A stretch of 59,488 bases of DNA from Deltaproteobacteria bacterium. GTDB taxonomy: Bacteria > Myxococcota > XYA12-FULL-58-9 > JABJBS01. Positions 1 to 9,345 of the stretch are shown piece after piece; positions within the stretch are counted from its first letter, which is position 1, and every line of letters begins with the position of its first letter. The stretch spans positions 1 through 59,488 of the forward strand of contig JABJBS010000336.1 of NCBI GenBank assembly GCA_018668695.1, read 5' to 3'. The notes under the pieces are model-generated. The model saw nothing but the letters and a program-made list of their open reading frames with translations, was not told where the DNA came from and ran no database searches. The translations under genes were made by a program, and so were the position numbers.

Positions 1-696
1 GACTTGACGATGGAATTGTGGCCCTTTCTAGATCTTGAAATCTCCTTGATTAACAATGTTTATGTCATTCCACTCTCAGATAATTATGCCCATGGCTCTT
101 TAATGCTGACGAATGAGCAACGATACGCTCACGCTTCGGGTAACCAAGATGGGGCAGGGTTTTCAGACCCCATGCCAACCTATGATGGTATTGCGTGTAT
201 TGAGGGAAATGAGGAAGATGTATCGAGTCTCATGACTACCTATTCGGCGGACGGTTCGTTGTCGCAAGAAGGCATGACGGAGTCTGAAATGCTCAGTTGT
301 GATGACATGGATTTTCCAGAATGGAAACCGGAACCAAACGACCCGTCTGATCCCTCAGATCTGATTCCTGGTATAATGACCCCGATTTTCACAATTTACT
401 CCAAGTACAATTTAGACATTTACTGTACGAAGTACGAGCAGGACCTTACCCAGAACCTTGACGTTCCCGAGGACCTGATTTTTCAACCTCTGGGCGATAA
501 CTCCCAGTACTGCGTCGTTGTTTTAGTTGATGATGATGGCAACCATATTTTTCCAACCAATGAAGCCCGAGATCAGTACGATTCTGAGTGCTACCTAAAG
601 ACTGCTGAAGATTGTGAAGACGATGGTCAGTGTATCTTAGAGGAGCGCATCGTGGGCGATGATGGCGAGGTTGTCATGCACTGCGGCAAAGCTTGA
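1..696 (+). CDS. C-terminal part of an acidic, Cys-containing protein of unknown function (5' truncated)
   Basis: The reading frame is open from the first base, so the gene very probably begins upstream of the window and only its last ~230 codons are present. The visible protein is acidic and rich in Asp, Glu, Ser and Pro, with scattered cysteines that cluster near the end (CYLKTAEDCEDDGQC and a final HCGKA). This spacing resembles the Cys-rich exported proteins elsewhere in the window, so an extracytoplasmic location is likely. That is an inference, because the signal peptide would lie outside the window. No family is recognised. It ends at a shared hairpin terminator facing the SDR gene. 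Confidence 0.6.
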   Translation, partial: DLTMELWPFLDLEISLINNVYVIPLSDNYAHGSLMLTNEQRYAHASGNQDGAGFSDPMPTYDGIACIEGNEEDVSSLMTTYSADGSLSQEGMTESEMLSCDDMDFPEWKPEPNDPSDPSDLIPGIMTPIFTIYSKYNLDIYCTKYEQDLTQNLDVPEDLIFQPLGDNSQYCVVVLVDDDGNHIFPTNEARDQYDSECYLKTAEDCEDDGQCILEERIVGDDGEVVMHCGKA

Positions 697-721
697 CCTG
701 TTTGAGAACTTAACTTCTGAG

Positions 722-765
722 AAGCGGGGAGCAGGCTTAGAGTTTGCTTCCCGCTTTATTTTTGA
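722..765. terminator. Hairpin terminator between convergent genes
   Basis: A 12-bp stem (AAGCGGGGAGCA pairing with TGCTTCCCGCTT, one G-U pair) with an 11-nt loop is followed by TATTTTTG on the plus strand. It closes the upstream plus-strand gene. The 3' arm touches the stop codon of the minus-strand SDR gene, so it may act on both strands. Confidence 0.75.
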
Positions 766-1562
766 ATCAATTTTTTCACTGCCCGAAAATAAACCCAATC
801 AGGTATCCATCTTCGAAAACGCCATTGCCAGGCACTGGTTGCAGGCAGGGTGTTTCTATATTTCCAGCGTTGGCCATCCAGGAGTTCGTAAACCCGTTTG
901 GCAATGTTGCTCGCAGGTGGCAATTTCTTTTGTTCGGCGAAAAATTGAAGCGCCTTTGCCATAGCGCCGTAGCGTTCATGGTCAAAATACGGTTCCACCT
1001 GGTGTTTGCACTTTTCCCAGATAGAGCTGGCATGAGAGCCGGGTTGAACAATCGCAACTTTGACTCCGTCGTGCTCAAGTTCCATAGCCAAGGCATCGGT
1101 TAGAGCTTCAAGCGCGCGCTTGGATGCGGAATAGGGGCCATAGAGAGGGAAAGTTAAATCGGAGGATACCGAAGAAAGCATCACGATTTTCCCTTTGGTT
1201 TTTCGAATCTCCGGTAGGAGCAAGCGGGTCAGCTCGAAAGGTCCGAATACATTCACCTCGAACTGCTCACGCAATCTGTCTCGTGAGAGTTCTTCGATGG
1301 GTGCGACCACAACATTTCCAGCATTGTTAACCAAGCCATCGATACCATCAGGCGACCAGCTTAGAGCAGCCTTGGCGAAATTCAGAACCGACTCCGAGCT
1401 TTGAAGGTCTAAGATTTCTACCTTGCAGCCGAGCTCTTCAAGCTGAGCAGCATCTTTGGTTTTACGCACAGATGCCAGTACGTCCCAGCCTTGGTTTCGT
1501 CCTAAGCGGGCCATGGCAAGACCGAGGCCAGAGGAGCATCCTGTAATGACGACCTTTCTCAT
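756..1562 (-). CDS. Short-chain dehydrogenase/reductase (classical SDR)
   Basis: This is a 268-residue NAD(P)-dependent oxidoreductase of the classical SDR fold. The cofactor-binding motif TGCSSGLG lies at residues 7-14 and the structural NNAG motif at 79-82. The active-site Ser is in LSSVSS near 130 and the YSASK motif gives Tyr144 and Lys148. The ATG start is preferred over a TTG two codons upstream. The length and the basic C-terminal tail fit the subgroup acting on lipid, retinol-like or steroid-like carbonyls, but the substrate cannot be read from the sequence. The gene stands alone, divergent from the amino-acid dehydrogenase gene with a 129-bp gap. Confidence 0.85.
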   Translation of the reverse strand: MRKVVITGCSSGLGLAMARLGRNQGWDVLASVRKTKDAAQLEELGCKVEILDLQSSESVLNFAKAALSWSPDGIDGLVNNAGNVVVAPIEELSRDRLREQFEVNVFGPFELTRLLLPEIRKTKGKIVMLSSVSSDLTFPLYGPYSASKRALEALTDALAMELEHDGVKVAIVQPGSHASSIWEKCKHQVEPYFDHERYGAMAKALQFFAEQKKLPPASNIAKRVYELLDGQRWKYRNTLPATSAWQWRFRRWIPDWVYFRAVKKLIQK

Positions 1563-1691
1563 GAGCAAAATCCTAGCACATAAGTGGACGGGCCATAAAC
1601 GAAGGCGCCATTCACCGTATTATTTGACGGAGGTGTATTGTAAACTCGGGCCATTGAACAAAGAAGAAAGGGCTCCTTTAAGGAGAACGAT

Positions 1692-2717
1692 ATGAGCATT
1701 CTTGATTCGCTCGACCAATGCGGCAGCGACCGCCTTTTTTGGTTTACCGATAGGCCAAGTGGCTTGCGGGCTGTGATTTGTGTGGACGACCTCACATTAG
1801 GCCCTGCGGCGGGCGGCGTCCGCACACGCTCCTATGCTACTGAGCAGGATGCTCTAGAAGATGTTTGCGCTCTTGCTCAAGCGATGACCCGCAAGTGCGC
1901 TCTCGCCGGCTTGGCCGCAGGCGGCGCGAAAGCTCTCGTGTTAGAGGATAAACTCACCAATCGCTCGGCCGCTTTTATGAGACTGGGTGGTTTTATTGAG
2001 GAGCTAGGCGGTATGTTTCGTACGGCGGGAGATCTTGGAACGACAACCCAAGATTTAGAGGCCATGGCAACCACCACACAGTATGTTCACACCGATACGT
2101 CGCATTTAGCGGGCTCAGTAGCCCGCACCACCTTGCGGTCTATGGAGGCGGCATTGGAAGTGCTGGGTGAGACTGGATTGCGCGGCAAGAAAGTATTGGT
2201 CCAAGGCTGCGGCGATATGGGCGAAGCAGTTGCGAAAGCATTGGTAGCGGCCGGAGCAGAGGTATTGTTATCAGATTTATTAGCTGAGCGAAGCGCTGAG
2301 GTTGCGAAAGATTTAGGCGTTCAAGCAATCCGTTCCGAAGACTTATTTCAAGTCGAGGCGGACGTCTTTGCTCCTTGTGCGGTTGGCGGTGTGATAGACG
2401 ACGCCTTGGCCCGAACGCTTAAAGTAAGAACCGTGTGCGGCGCAGCCAACAATGTACTCGCAGAAGATGAAGCCGGTGAAACTTTGATGGAGCGCGGGAT
2501 CATTCTTGTTCCTGATGTGCTCAGCTCCTCCGGTGCAGTCATCGATGGCATTGGCCGCAGTGTCATGGGGCTCTCGGATAGAGGCGACCTACTCAATGAG
2601 ATCCGGGACACCACGTTTGTGATTCTCAAAATGGCACAAGATGAAAACATTCCGCCTCACCGCGTGGCGATGGATGTTGCGGATGCCCGCTTGGCCAGAG
2701 CAAAAGAAAAGAAATAA
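1692..2717 (+). CDS. Leucine (Glu/Leu/Phe/Val family) dehydrogenase
   Basis: This 341-residue NAD-dependent enzyme would deaminate a branched-chain or aromatic amino acid to its 2-oxo acid. Near the N-terminus it shows GPAAGGVR, AMTRKCALAGL with the substrate-binding Lys68, and GGAKALV with the catalytic Lys80. TAGDLGT carries Asp114, and the Rossmann motif QGCGDMG is at 171-177. The length matches leucine dehydrogenases rather than the longer glutamate dehydrogenases. A good ribosome-binding site (AAGGAGAACGAT) precedes the ATG. With isovaleryl-CoA dehydrogenase and the MCC operon also in the window, a role in leucine catabolism or iso-fatty-acid primer supply is plausible. Valine or phenylalanine specificity cannot be excluded. 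hrpB follows 9 bp downstream. Confidence 0.82.
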   Translation: MSILDSLDQCGSDRLFWFTDRPSGLRAVICVDDLTLGPAAGGVRTRSYATEQDALEDVCALAQAMTRKCALAGLAAGGAKALVLEDKLTNRSAAFMRLGGFIEELGGMFRTAGDLGTTTQDLEAMATTTQYVHTDTSHLAGSVARTTLRSMEAALEVLGETGLRGKKVLVQGCGDMGEAVAKALVAAGAEVLLSDLLAERSAEVAKDLGVQAIRSEDLFQVEADVFAPCAVGGVIDDALARTLKVRTVCGAANNVLAEDEAGETLMERGIILVPDVLSSSGAVIDGIGRSVMGLSDRGDLLNEIRDTTFVILKMAQDENIPPHRVAMDVADARLARAKEKK

Positions 2718-2726
2718 TCGATAAGC

Positions 2727-5279
2727 ATGTCATCCAAGTTATCTCTTCCCATTGAGTCGCACCTAGCCGGCGCCCTGCAAAAGCTTAAGGCCAATGGTCA
2801 GCTTGTATTAGAGGCTGAGCCGGGTGCGGGTAAAACCACACGTTTCCCGTTGGCGCTTTTAGACTCAGGGCTTACTTCGGGCTTGATTATCGTGGTCCAA
2901 CCTCGCCGAATAGCCGCACGGATGGTGGCGCATTTCCTTGCTGAGACGATGCAGGAGTCAGCCGGGGATACCATTGGTTACCAGGTGCGTTTTGAAAAAC
3001 GCCTGGGTCCAAAAACACGCGTTTTGTTTATGACTGAGGGGATGCTGCTGAGGCGTATGCAAGGCGACCCCGAACTTGAGGGCGTGGGTGCGGTGATTGT
3101 GGATGAATTCCATGAGCGTTCTTTGGCTCTCGATGTCATGGTCGCACTTCTGGGAAAACTTGTACGGTCCCGTACAGATAAGCTTTGGCTGGTGGTGATG
3201 TCCGCAACGATGGACGGCCAAAAAGTAGCCGAGTATCTGGGAGGAGCTGAGCATATCAGCGTACCGGGTCGCGTGTTTCCTGTGGAAATGAAGCATCTTG
3301 ATGTTCCAAGCCAGAATCATCTCGACCAGCAGGTGCGAGTCGCAGTTGGACGGGCGCTCTCTGAAAATTCGGAGGGGCACATCTTGGTCTTTCTACCGGG
3401 TGTGGCCGAGATTCGAAGAGCGCGTAAGGCCTGTGAAAAGTATCAGCGCGCAGGTGAAATTGAGATTTTTGATTTACATGGCTCGCTTGCCCTTAAGGCG
3501 CAGCGCCAAGCCTTGGCTAAAACGAATTGCCGTAAGATTATCTTGAGCACGAATATTGCCGAGACATCGCTCACCATTGATGGAGTGCGCGCGGTCATCG
3601 ACTCAGGTCTGGTCCGGGAGTCGCGCTTTAATCAGCAGCGCGGTGCCTCAAGTCTTGTGATGTGCAATATCAGTCAAGCTTCTGCAACGCAGAGAGCTGG
3701 ACGTGCCGGGCGTACTCAAGAGGGCACTTGTTACCGTCTCTATACGCGGCAAGCGTATGGGCGTTTCTCCGCATACGATACTCCAGAGATTCTTCGCGCT
3801 GATTTGGCCGAGCCAATGCTGATGCTCGAAAGTCTTGGGCTGAAGATTGAATTGATGCCATTTTTGGATGCGCCACCTGAAACGGCTTTATTACAGGCAC
3901 GGAGTTTATTGAAAAAGCTCTCTGCGATTGGTGATGAAGGGCTACTTTCGCTGGGCAAAGAGATGCTGCGTTTACCACTGCATCCGCGCCTTGGGCGGTT
4001 GGTCTTGGCTGCAAAGGAAACGGGCGCCGGTGCCGATGGAGCTTTATTGGCGGCACTTTTGGCAGAACGTGATATCCGCCAAAATAGAGATGAGCCGCTT
4101 GAGACCGGAGACTCAGACCTCTTGGCACTGCGAGACCTTTTTACTGAAGTTGAAAAAGCTGGGTTTTCCGAGCGCATGATGCGCCATGCTCGGTTGAATG
4201 TTTTAAGTGTTCAGAGGGTTCGCCAGGCCAGGGACCAGCTCCTACGCAGCATTTCTTGTAAGAAAAGTTCTACAGATAATGAAGATGCGCTTTTGCAGGC
4301 GATTCTCTTAGCCTACCCCGATCAGGTGGCTCGTATGGCTGTGGCCAGCGGGAAGCGCAAAGGTGAGCAGGATCTTGTGATGGTTGGCGGCGGCCGGGCA
4401 GCTCTGCATGCATCTTCCGTGGTTCGTGAAGGTGAGTGGGTGGTGGCGCTTGATGTAGAAGAGCGCCAAACGGGAACCGACCGGCGGGCATGGGCCCGTC
4501 AAGTGAGCCGCATTGAGCCCGATTGGCTTCTGGACCATTTCGAAGATGAAGTTGAAGCGGTGGACGGTATCGAATGGGATGGTGCAAGAGGCCGGGTGGA
4601 TGCCATCAGCCAGCTGCGCTACGGGAGTCTTGTACTTGAAGAAAGCCGGGAGCGGGCAAAACCAGATGAGGCCGTGACTGAACTTTTAATTACCGAAGCG
4701 ATGCGTAAAGGCGCGGAGCAATTTGTTGATATGGGAGCCTTCGCCTCGTTGGTGCGAAGGTTAGAATACGCGCGAGAGTTTTTCCCTGATGTCGAGGTAC
4801 CTGAAGTGTCTCGGGATGACGCTCAGTCCCAGCTTCGGCTGGCCGCAAAAGGCCTGACCTCATTGAAAGAACTCTCCGCTGTGAATTGTGTGAAGCGGGC
4901 GGAAGAGTCTTTAAGTTACGAAGTACAAAATGTTTTGCGAAAGCAGCTGCCGACCCAAGTGAGTCTTAAGGGAGGCCGAAAGCTGACTGTTACTTATGAA
5001 CCGGATAAGCCGCCTTGGGTGCAAAGCTACTTGCAGGATTTCTTTGGCATGGACCAAGGTCCCGCGATTGCTTCAGGCCGTTTAGCACTCACTTTACATT
5101 TACTTGCCCCAAACCGCCGGGCTGTTCAGGTCACTGGAGACTTGCCAGGGTTCTGGGACAATCACTACCCGGGCTTGCGGCAGTCCCTCATGCGGCGATA
5201 TCCAAGACATGGTTGGCCTGAAGATCCAAGAACAGCCTCGCCAACTCGCCCGACAAGACGAAGAAAGAAACAATCATGA
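2727..5279 (+). CDS. hrpB: ATP-dependent RNA helicase HrpB (DEAH-box)
   Basis: This 850-residue protein belongs to the bacterial DEAH/RHA helicases. Motif I is EPGAGKTT at 31-38, motif II DEFHER at 126-131, motif III SAT at 159-161 and motif VI QRAGRAGR at 322-329. They are followed by the HA2-like and HrpB C-terminal regions up to a basic tail (TRRRKKQS). Family members act on nucleoprotein substrates, but the cellular role of HrpB is poorly defined. The gene follows the dehydrogenase gene by 9 bp. Its stop codon overlaps the next start as ATGA, which suggests translational coupling to the membrane protein downstream. Confidence 0.93.
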   Translation: MSSKLSLPIESHLAGALQKLKANGQLVLEAEPGAGKTTRFPLALLDSGLTSGLIIVVQPRRIAARMVAHFLAETMQESAGDTIGYQVRFEKRLGPKTRVLFMTEGMLLRRMQGDPELEGVGAVIVDEFHERSLALDVMVALLGKLVRSRTDKLWLVVMSATMDGQKVAEYLGGAEHISVPGRVFPVEMKHLDVPSQNHLDQQVRVAVGRALSENSEGHILVFLPGVAEIRRARKACEKYQRAGEIEIFDLHGSLALKAQRQALAKTNCRKIILSTNIAETSLTIDGVRAVIDSGLVRESRFNQQRGASSLVMCNISQASATQRAGRAGRTQEGTCYRLYTRQAYGRFSAYDTPEILRADLAEPMLMLESLGLKIELMPFLDAPPETALLQARSLLKKLSAIGDEGLLSLGKEMLRLPLHPRLGRLVLAAKETGAGADGALLAALLAERDIRQNRDEPLETGDSDLLALRDLFTEVEKAGFSERMMRHARLNVLSVQRVRQARDQLLRSISCKKSSTDNEDALLQAILLAYPDQVARMAVASGKRKGEQDLVMVGGGRAALHASSVVREGEWVVALDVEERQTGTDRRAWARQVSRIEPDWLLDHFEDEVEAVDGIEWDGARGRVDAISQLRYGSLVLEESRERAKPDEAVTELLITEAMRKGAEQFVDMGAFASLVRRLEYAREFFPDVEVPEVSRDDAQSQLRLAAKGLTSLKELSAVNCVKRAEESLSYEVQNVLRKQLPTQVSLKGGRKLTVTYEPDKPPWVQSYLQDFFGMDQGPAIASGRLALTLHLLAPNRRAVQVTGDLPGFWDNHYPGLRQSLMRRYPRHGWPEDPRTASPTRPTRRRKKQS

Positions 5280-6400
5280 GTCAAGATACCACCACCCACC
5301 CTTTGGATAGAATGATTCGTGGAGCTACCACATTGGCAATGGTGGCCGCGGTATTTTATCTGGTCGCCTATGTGGCAGATGTTCTGGTTCCCTTGGCGCT
5401 GGGGATACTATTGGCTTATCTCTTGGACCCGGCCGTGGCATGGGTGCAGTCGGGTGTTAAGAAGCGCAATCTGGCAGTTTTTATAACGGTAAGCGGAGCT
5501 TTACTCCTCTTAACGTTGCTGGCCTGGGTTCTTGTGCCCATGATTTCTGGAGAGTTCAAAAATCTAATGGTGATGGTGCGTGAAGCATTGGAGCCAGGTT
5601 CAACTTTTCGTGCCGGTCTTCGAGAGCGTATCCCAGTCGATGTTTTCATTTTAGTTGAGCAGGTGCTGCGCAGCGAAGAAGTTCAAAGCTTTGTTAAAGA
5701 GAGCAATGAGCTTCGCTCGGCCGGTATTCATGTGATGCGCAAGCTTGTACCCGGTCTTTGGGGGATCTTATCGGGCGCATTTTCAGTGGTGGGCTTGGTG
5801 ATTCAAGCCTTGCTGGTCTTTGTGTATCTGATTTTTATATTGGTCGACTTTAGGAAGTTCCAAGAATCTTGGCGCGATTTTTTACCGCCGCAGTGGCGCG
5901 TGGGGATTGTGGATTTTCTAAGTGAGTTCAACGATGCGATGTCGGTCTATTTTCGCGGCCAATTCTTAGTTGCCTCAACAGTCGGTGTCGTGTTTGCGAT
6001 TGGTTTCTCGATTGTCGGCATCAAAATGGCAATTCTGATGGGCCTAATGATTGGGCTTTTAAATATGGTGCCCTATCTGCAGTTGGTGGGCGTCGTGCCG
6101 GCCCTTATTCTTGCTGTGGTCACAGCAGTAGAGCAGGGCAGCGGCGTACAAGGTTACTTAATTGGCGTAGGTGTTGTCTTTTTGGTGGCACAGATTCTTC
6201 AAGATGTTGTCATCACGCCGCGTATCATGGGAGAGGCTACGGGACTTCGTCCTGTTGTTATCCTCTTTTGTGTGTTCTTTTGGGGTAAGTTACTTGGGTT
6301 TTTGGGTGTTTTGTTGGCTATCCCATTAACGTGTTTGGGACTGGCCCATTACCGCCGTCTTCTTAAGGCGCAAGCTGCAGAGATGCAGGCAAAGGTATAG
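5276..6400 (+). CDS. AI-2E family (PerM/TqsA-like) membrane protein
   Basis: This 374-residue polytopic inner-membrane protein matches the AI-2E/PerM family. Hydrophobic hairpins lie at roughly 15-45 and 65-90, a soluble segment spans about 90-150, and a large C-terminal bundle follows. It includes the family-typical GLMIGLLNMVPYLQLVG and the late LQDVVITPRIMGEATGLRP segment. Members export autoinducer-2 or act as Na+/H+ antiporters or permeases of unknown substrate, so the substrate here is undetermined. The start overlaps the hrpB stop by four bases and RNase R follows 7 bp downstream, so the three genes are probably one transcript. Confidence 0.88.
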   Translation: MSQDTTTHPLDRMIRGATTLAMVAAVFYLVAYVADVLVPLALGILLAYLLDPAVAWVQSGVKKRNLAVFITVSGALLLLTLLAWVLVPMISGEFKNLMVMVREALEPGSTFRAGLRERIPVDVFILVEQVLRSEEVQSFVKESNELRSAGIHVMRKLVPGLWGILSGAFSVVGLVIQALLVFVYLIFILVDFRKFQESWRDFLPPQWRVGIVDFLSEFNDAMSVYFRGQFLVASTVGVVFAIGFSIVGIKMAILMGLMIGLLNMVPYLQLVGVVPALILAVVTAVEQGSGVQGYLIGVGVVFLVAQILQDVVITPRIMGEATGLRPVVILFCVFFWGKLLGFLGVLLAIPLTCLGLAHYRRLLKAQAAEMQAKV

Positions 6401-6407
6401 ACAACTT

Positions 6408-8579
6408 ATGGCTCGTAAAAGTCGCTCAAATCGTCCGAACCGTTCCGGTAAGCGTAAGTCATCATCGGATGCCAAGAAGCGCCACCCGAACCGCCGTCAG
6501 CACCGTAAGCAGTCTGATGTTGAACAGCCGCGGCTTAAAGGAAGCATTCAGCTCAGCGGAGACGGCAGTGGCCGACTGATTCCCGAGAAAAAAGATGCTG
6601 ACTATGTATTTTTGCATCCAGAAGAAGTGGCCGGATTGCATACCGGTGATGTCGTTACGGCGGAGCTTCATGTTGGACGAAGAGGAAAAGTAAAGGGACG
6701 CATTGTCGAAGTTCACGAGCATGCAAATGATGCTTTGGTTGTGGGCATCGTTCATGAAAACCGCCGTGGCCTCTTTGTTGTGCCACGAGGCGGCGGTATC
6801 CCTATTGTATTGGAAGACAGTTCTGAGCTTGAAGTTGAGACTGCTGTAATAGTGCGTCTTACTGAGCGTGGCGATGATACAAAAGTTGCCCGCGGTGAAC
6901 TTGAAGAGGTACTGGGAGATCCCGATCACGAGATGGTGGCCATTCAAGCCGCAATTTTAGCCACAGGTTTACCCAATGAGTTTCCTGCAGCGGTTTTAAA
7001 AGAAGCCGATTCTAAGCCAGATGTTGACCCTAAGAAGGTTTTGGATGGTCTGCGTAAAGACCTGCGCGAAGTAACGCACGTAACGATTGACGGTGCCGAT
7101 GCTCGCGACTTTGATGATGCGGTGGCGGCAGAAGAGCAGAAGAATGGAACGCGTATCTGGGTGTCGATTGCCGATGTAGCAAGCTATGTGCAACCAGGTT
7201 CGGCGCTTGATGATGAAGCGCAAAACCGCGCAACGAGCGTTTATTTTCCCCACATGGTGTTGCCGATGTTACCGGAGCAGCTCTCCAATGGTTTGTGCTC
7301 GCTGCGCCCTGACGAATTACGTTTGGCGATGACCTGTGAGTTTCTTGTGGGTACCGATGGTAAGCCCCAAGACATTAATATCTACCCATCATTGATTAAG
7401 AGCGCAGCGCGTCTGACCTATGAGCAGGCGCAATCGGTGCTCGATAATACGGAAGAAGCGGCCGATTTACCGGAGCACATCCGAAAGCTCATTGTTCGGT
7501 TGAACCGTGCCTCAGGTTGTATTCGTAAAGAGCGTCAGGGCAGAGGATGCCTGGAGCTTGAACTGCCGGAAGCCAAAGTTTTGGTTGATGAAGAGAACAG
7601 GCCGGTTACCATTGTGCGGCGCGACCGGATCGCTGCGCATAAGCTTATTGAAGATTTAATGATTGCAGCCAACGAATCGGTTGCTTCTTATCTCCTAGTA
7701 AAAAGCATCCCCGGCATGTTTCGAATTCACGAGCCACCGAAAGCGGAGAAGCTCAAGCCTTTGAAAAAGTGGTCCAAGCGGCTCGGTATTAAGTTTGATT
7801 GGAAGCGGGCAGACGAGCCTGCGACCCTAGGAAACTTTGTTGCTCAGCTTCAAGAACATGATCCCGCAGGCGTTGTGCAGATGCTTTTGCTGCAGTCGTT
7901 GCCGCAGGCGCGTTATTCACCAGAGAACGAAGGACACTTTGGCCTTGGTTCAGAAGCATATCTGCATTTCACATCACCGATCCGGCGTTATCCCGACTTA
8001 TTGGTACACCGCGCACTTTGGCAGATGTGGAAAAAGAAAGGTCCCATCGAAGACCTCGAAGACCATGCTCGCAATACATCCTCCAAGGAACGGCGCGCTG
8101 TTTCTGCAGAGAGAGATGTAACGCAGCTGATGGGGTGTTTTATCGCAAAACGCCATGTCGGCGAGTCGATGACGGTGACGGTCATGGGCGTGCACTCCGT
8201 GGGTGCTTTTGTAAGGGCCAATGAACTCTTTGTAGAAGGACTTTTACCCATCGAGTCCATTGGGCGCTTTTACAATGATTACTTCGAATGCGAGCAAGAA
8301 GAGGGCATGTTGCGAGGCCAAAACGGTGGCCACAACGTGAGCATGGGTGACGAGCTTGAAGTGGTTCTCGCCCAGGTCGACCCCGATTTACGCCGCATTA
8401 ACTTTGCGATGGACGAACCCGAAGACGGTCAAAAACCTGCCGCAACGCCAAGTCTGCGGGCGATTCAGGGACGTAAACCGCGATTGTCCTTACGGCAAGA
8501 GCAGCGAAATCGAGCGAAGAAAAAAGGCAGAGGTGGTGCGAAGAAGCGAGGAGGCAAAGGTAAAGGTGGGAGTAAGTAA
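6408..8579 (+). CDS. rnr: Ribonuclease R (RNB-family 3'-5' exoribonuclease)
   Basis: This 723-residue exoribonuclease would degrade structured RNA 3' to 5'. A basic N-terminal tail (~1-40) precedes cold-shock/OB domains (~43-165). The RNB catalytic domain carries DARDFDDAV at 231-239, which holds the Mg2+-binding aspartates, and a late FTSPIRRYPDLLVHRAL segment. The S1 domain starts near residue 585. The protein ends in a Lys/Arg/Gly-rich tail typical of RNase R rather than RNase II. It is the last gene of the hrpB run and its stop lies only 4 bp from the convergent Lon-domain gene. RNase J and RNase E/G are also in this window. Confidence 0.95.
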   Translation: MARKSRSNRPNRSGKRKSSSDAKKRHPNRRQHRKQSDVEQPRLKGSIQLSGDGSGRLIPEKKDADYVFLHPEEVAGLHTGDVVTAELHVGRRGKVKGRIVEVHEHANDALVVGIVHENRRGLFVVPRGGGIPIVLEDSSELEVETAVIVRLTERGDDTKVARGELEEVLGDPDHEMVAIQAAILATGLPNEFPAAVLKEADSKPDVDPKKVLDGLRKDLREVTHVTIDGADARDFDDAVAAEEQKNGTRIWVSIADVASYVQPGSALDDEAQNRATSVYFPHMVLPMLPEQLSNGLCSLRPDELRLAMTCEFLVGTDGKPQDINIYPSLIKSAARLTYEQAQSVLDNTEEAADLPEHIRKLIVRLNRASGCIRKERQGRGCLELELPEAKVLVDEENRPVTIVRRDRIAAHKLIEDLMIAANESVASYLLVKSIPGMFRIHEPPKAEKLKPLKKWSKRLGIKFDWKRADEPATLGNFVAQLQEHDPAGVVQMLLLQSLPQARYSPENEGHFGLGSEAYLHFTSPIRRYPDLLVHRALWQMWKKKGPIEDLEDHARNTSSKERRAVSAERDVTQLMGCFIAKRHVGESMTVTVMGVHSVGAFVRANELFVEGLLPIESIGRFYNDYFECEQEEGMLRGQNGGHNVSMGDELEVVLAQVDPDLRRINFAMDEPEDGQKPAATPSLRAIQGRKPRLSLRQEQRNRAKKKGRGGAKKRGGKGKGGSK

Positions 8580-8583
8580 ATTC

Positions 8584-9249
8584 TTATTGGAGCCAATCCG
8601 TTTCATACTCACCACTTTGATGAGTCGCTACGTCTAACATAGCCACCAGCATACTTGCTCGCTTCTCAATTTCGGACGACTCTAAAAGAGCCTGCTTATC
8701 ACTTGGGTCAAATGGCGCGCCCATTGCTACTGCATTGAGTAGTTCTTCATCTTCAGCTTTGCGAAGTTCTTCCCAGCTAATATTAATTTCCTGACTGACG
8801 GCAAACGCTTTGAGTTTTTCGAAAAGCTTAACGCGATCTAAAAATCCCGGTACCGGTGGGCAGAGGTCTTCTAGGTATTCTTCAAACCGGGGCGATACGA
8901 TTCGAAAGCCCCCTTGTGCCGTAGGCAATTCTTCTTCGATGTTAAAGCGACAAACCCCGGTCAGTACGAGGAAGTAACGTCCATCGTCGGTTTCCTGGAA
9001 GGAGCTAATTTTTCCGAGACAACCGGTTTCGTAAATTTCAGGTTTCTCTGAGGGATCTCGAAGATTCTTGGGTTGGACCATCCCAATCATACCCGAGTTC
9101 TCCAGTGCATAGGTGACCATGGCTCGGTAACGTGGTTCAAATATGTGCAGAGGCATGTTTGCTCTTGGTAACAAGAGGCAACCCGGGAGGGGAAAGATCG
9201 GCAAGAGATTGGGGGTCTGTTCGAGTTCCAACTTCGATTCCTCACGCAA
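8584..9249 (-). CDS. Stand-alone Lon N-terminal (LON substrate-binding) domain protein
   Basis: The 221-residue protein begins with the Lon N-domain signature (LPIFPLPGCLLLPRANMPLHIFEPRY). It continues through the beta-rich part that holds GCLGKISSF and the helical part, but has no AAA+ or Ser-Lys protease domain. Family members (LON substrate-binding domain, COG2802) are stand-alone proteins of unknown role, often suspected of substrate recruitment. No ATG is available near the N-terminus in this frame. TTG at 9249 is the best start but its ribosome-binding site is weak, and the frame stays open further upstream, so the 5' end is uncertain. Confidence 0.85.
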   Translation of the reverse strand: MREESKLELEQTPNLLPIFPLPGCLLLPRANMPLHIFEPRYRAMVTYALENSGMIGMVQPKNLRDPSEKPEIYETGCLGKISSFQETDDGRYFLVLTGVCRFNIEEELPTAQGGFRIVSPRFEEYLEDLCPPVPGFLDRVKLFEKLKAFAVSQEINISWEELRKAEDEELLNAVAMGAPFDPSDKQALLESSEIEKRASMLVAMLDVATHQSGEYETDWLQ

Positions 9250-9345
9250 GCAACACGTTGATAAGAGCTTACCAGCAATGAACCTCAGAGGGTACGAGTT
9301 TCGGATGAACCGGTGCGAATCTATGTATGGAGATGTCTGAGCGTG

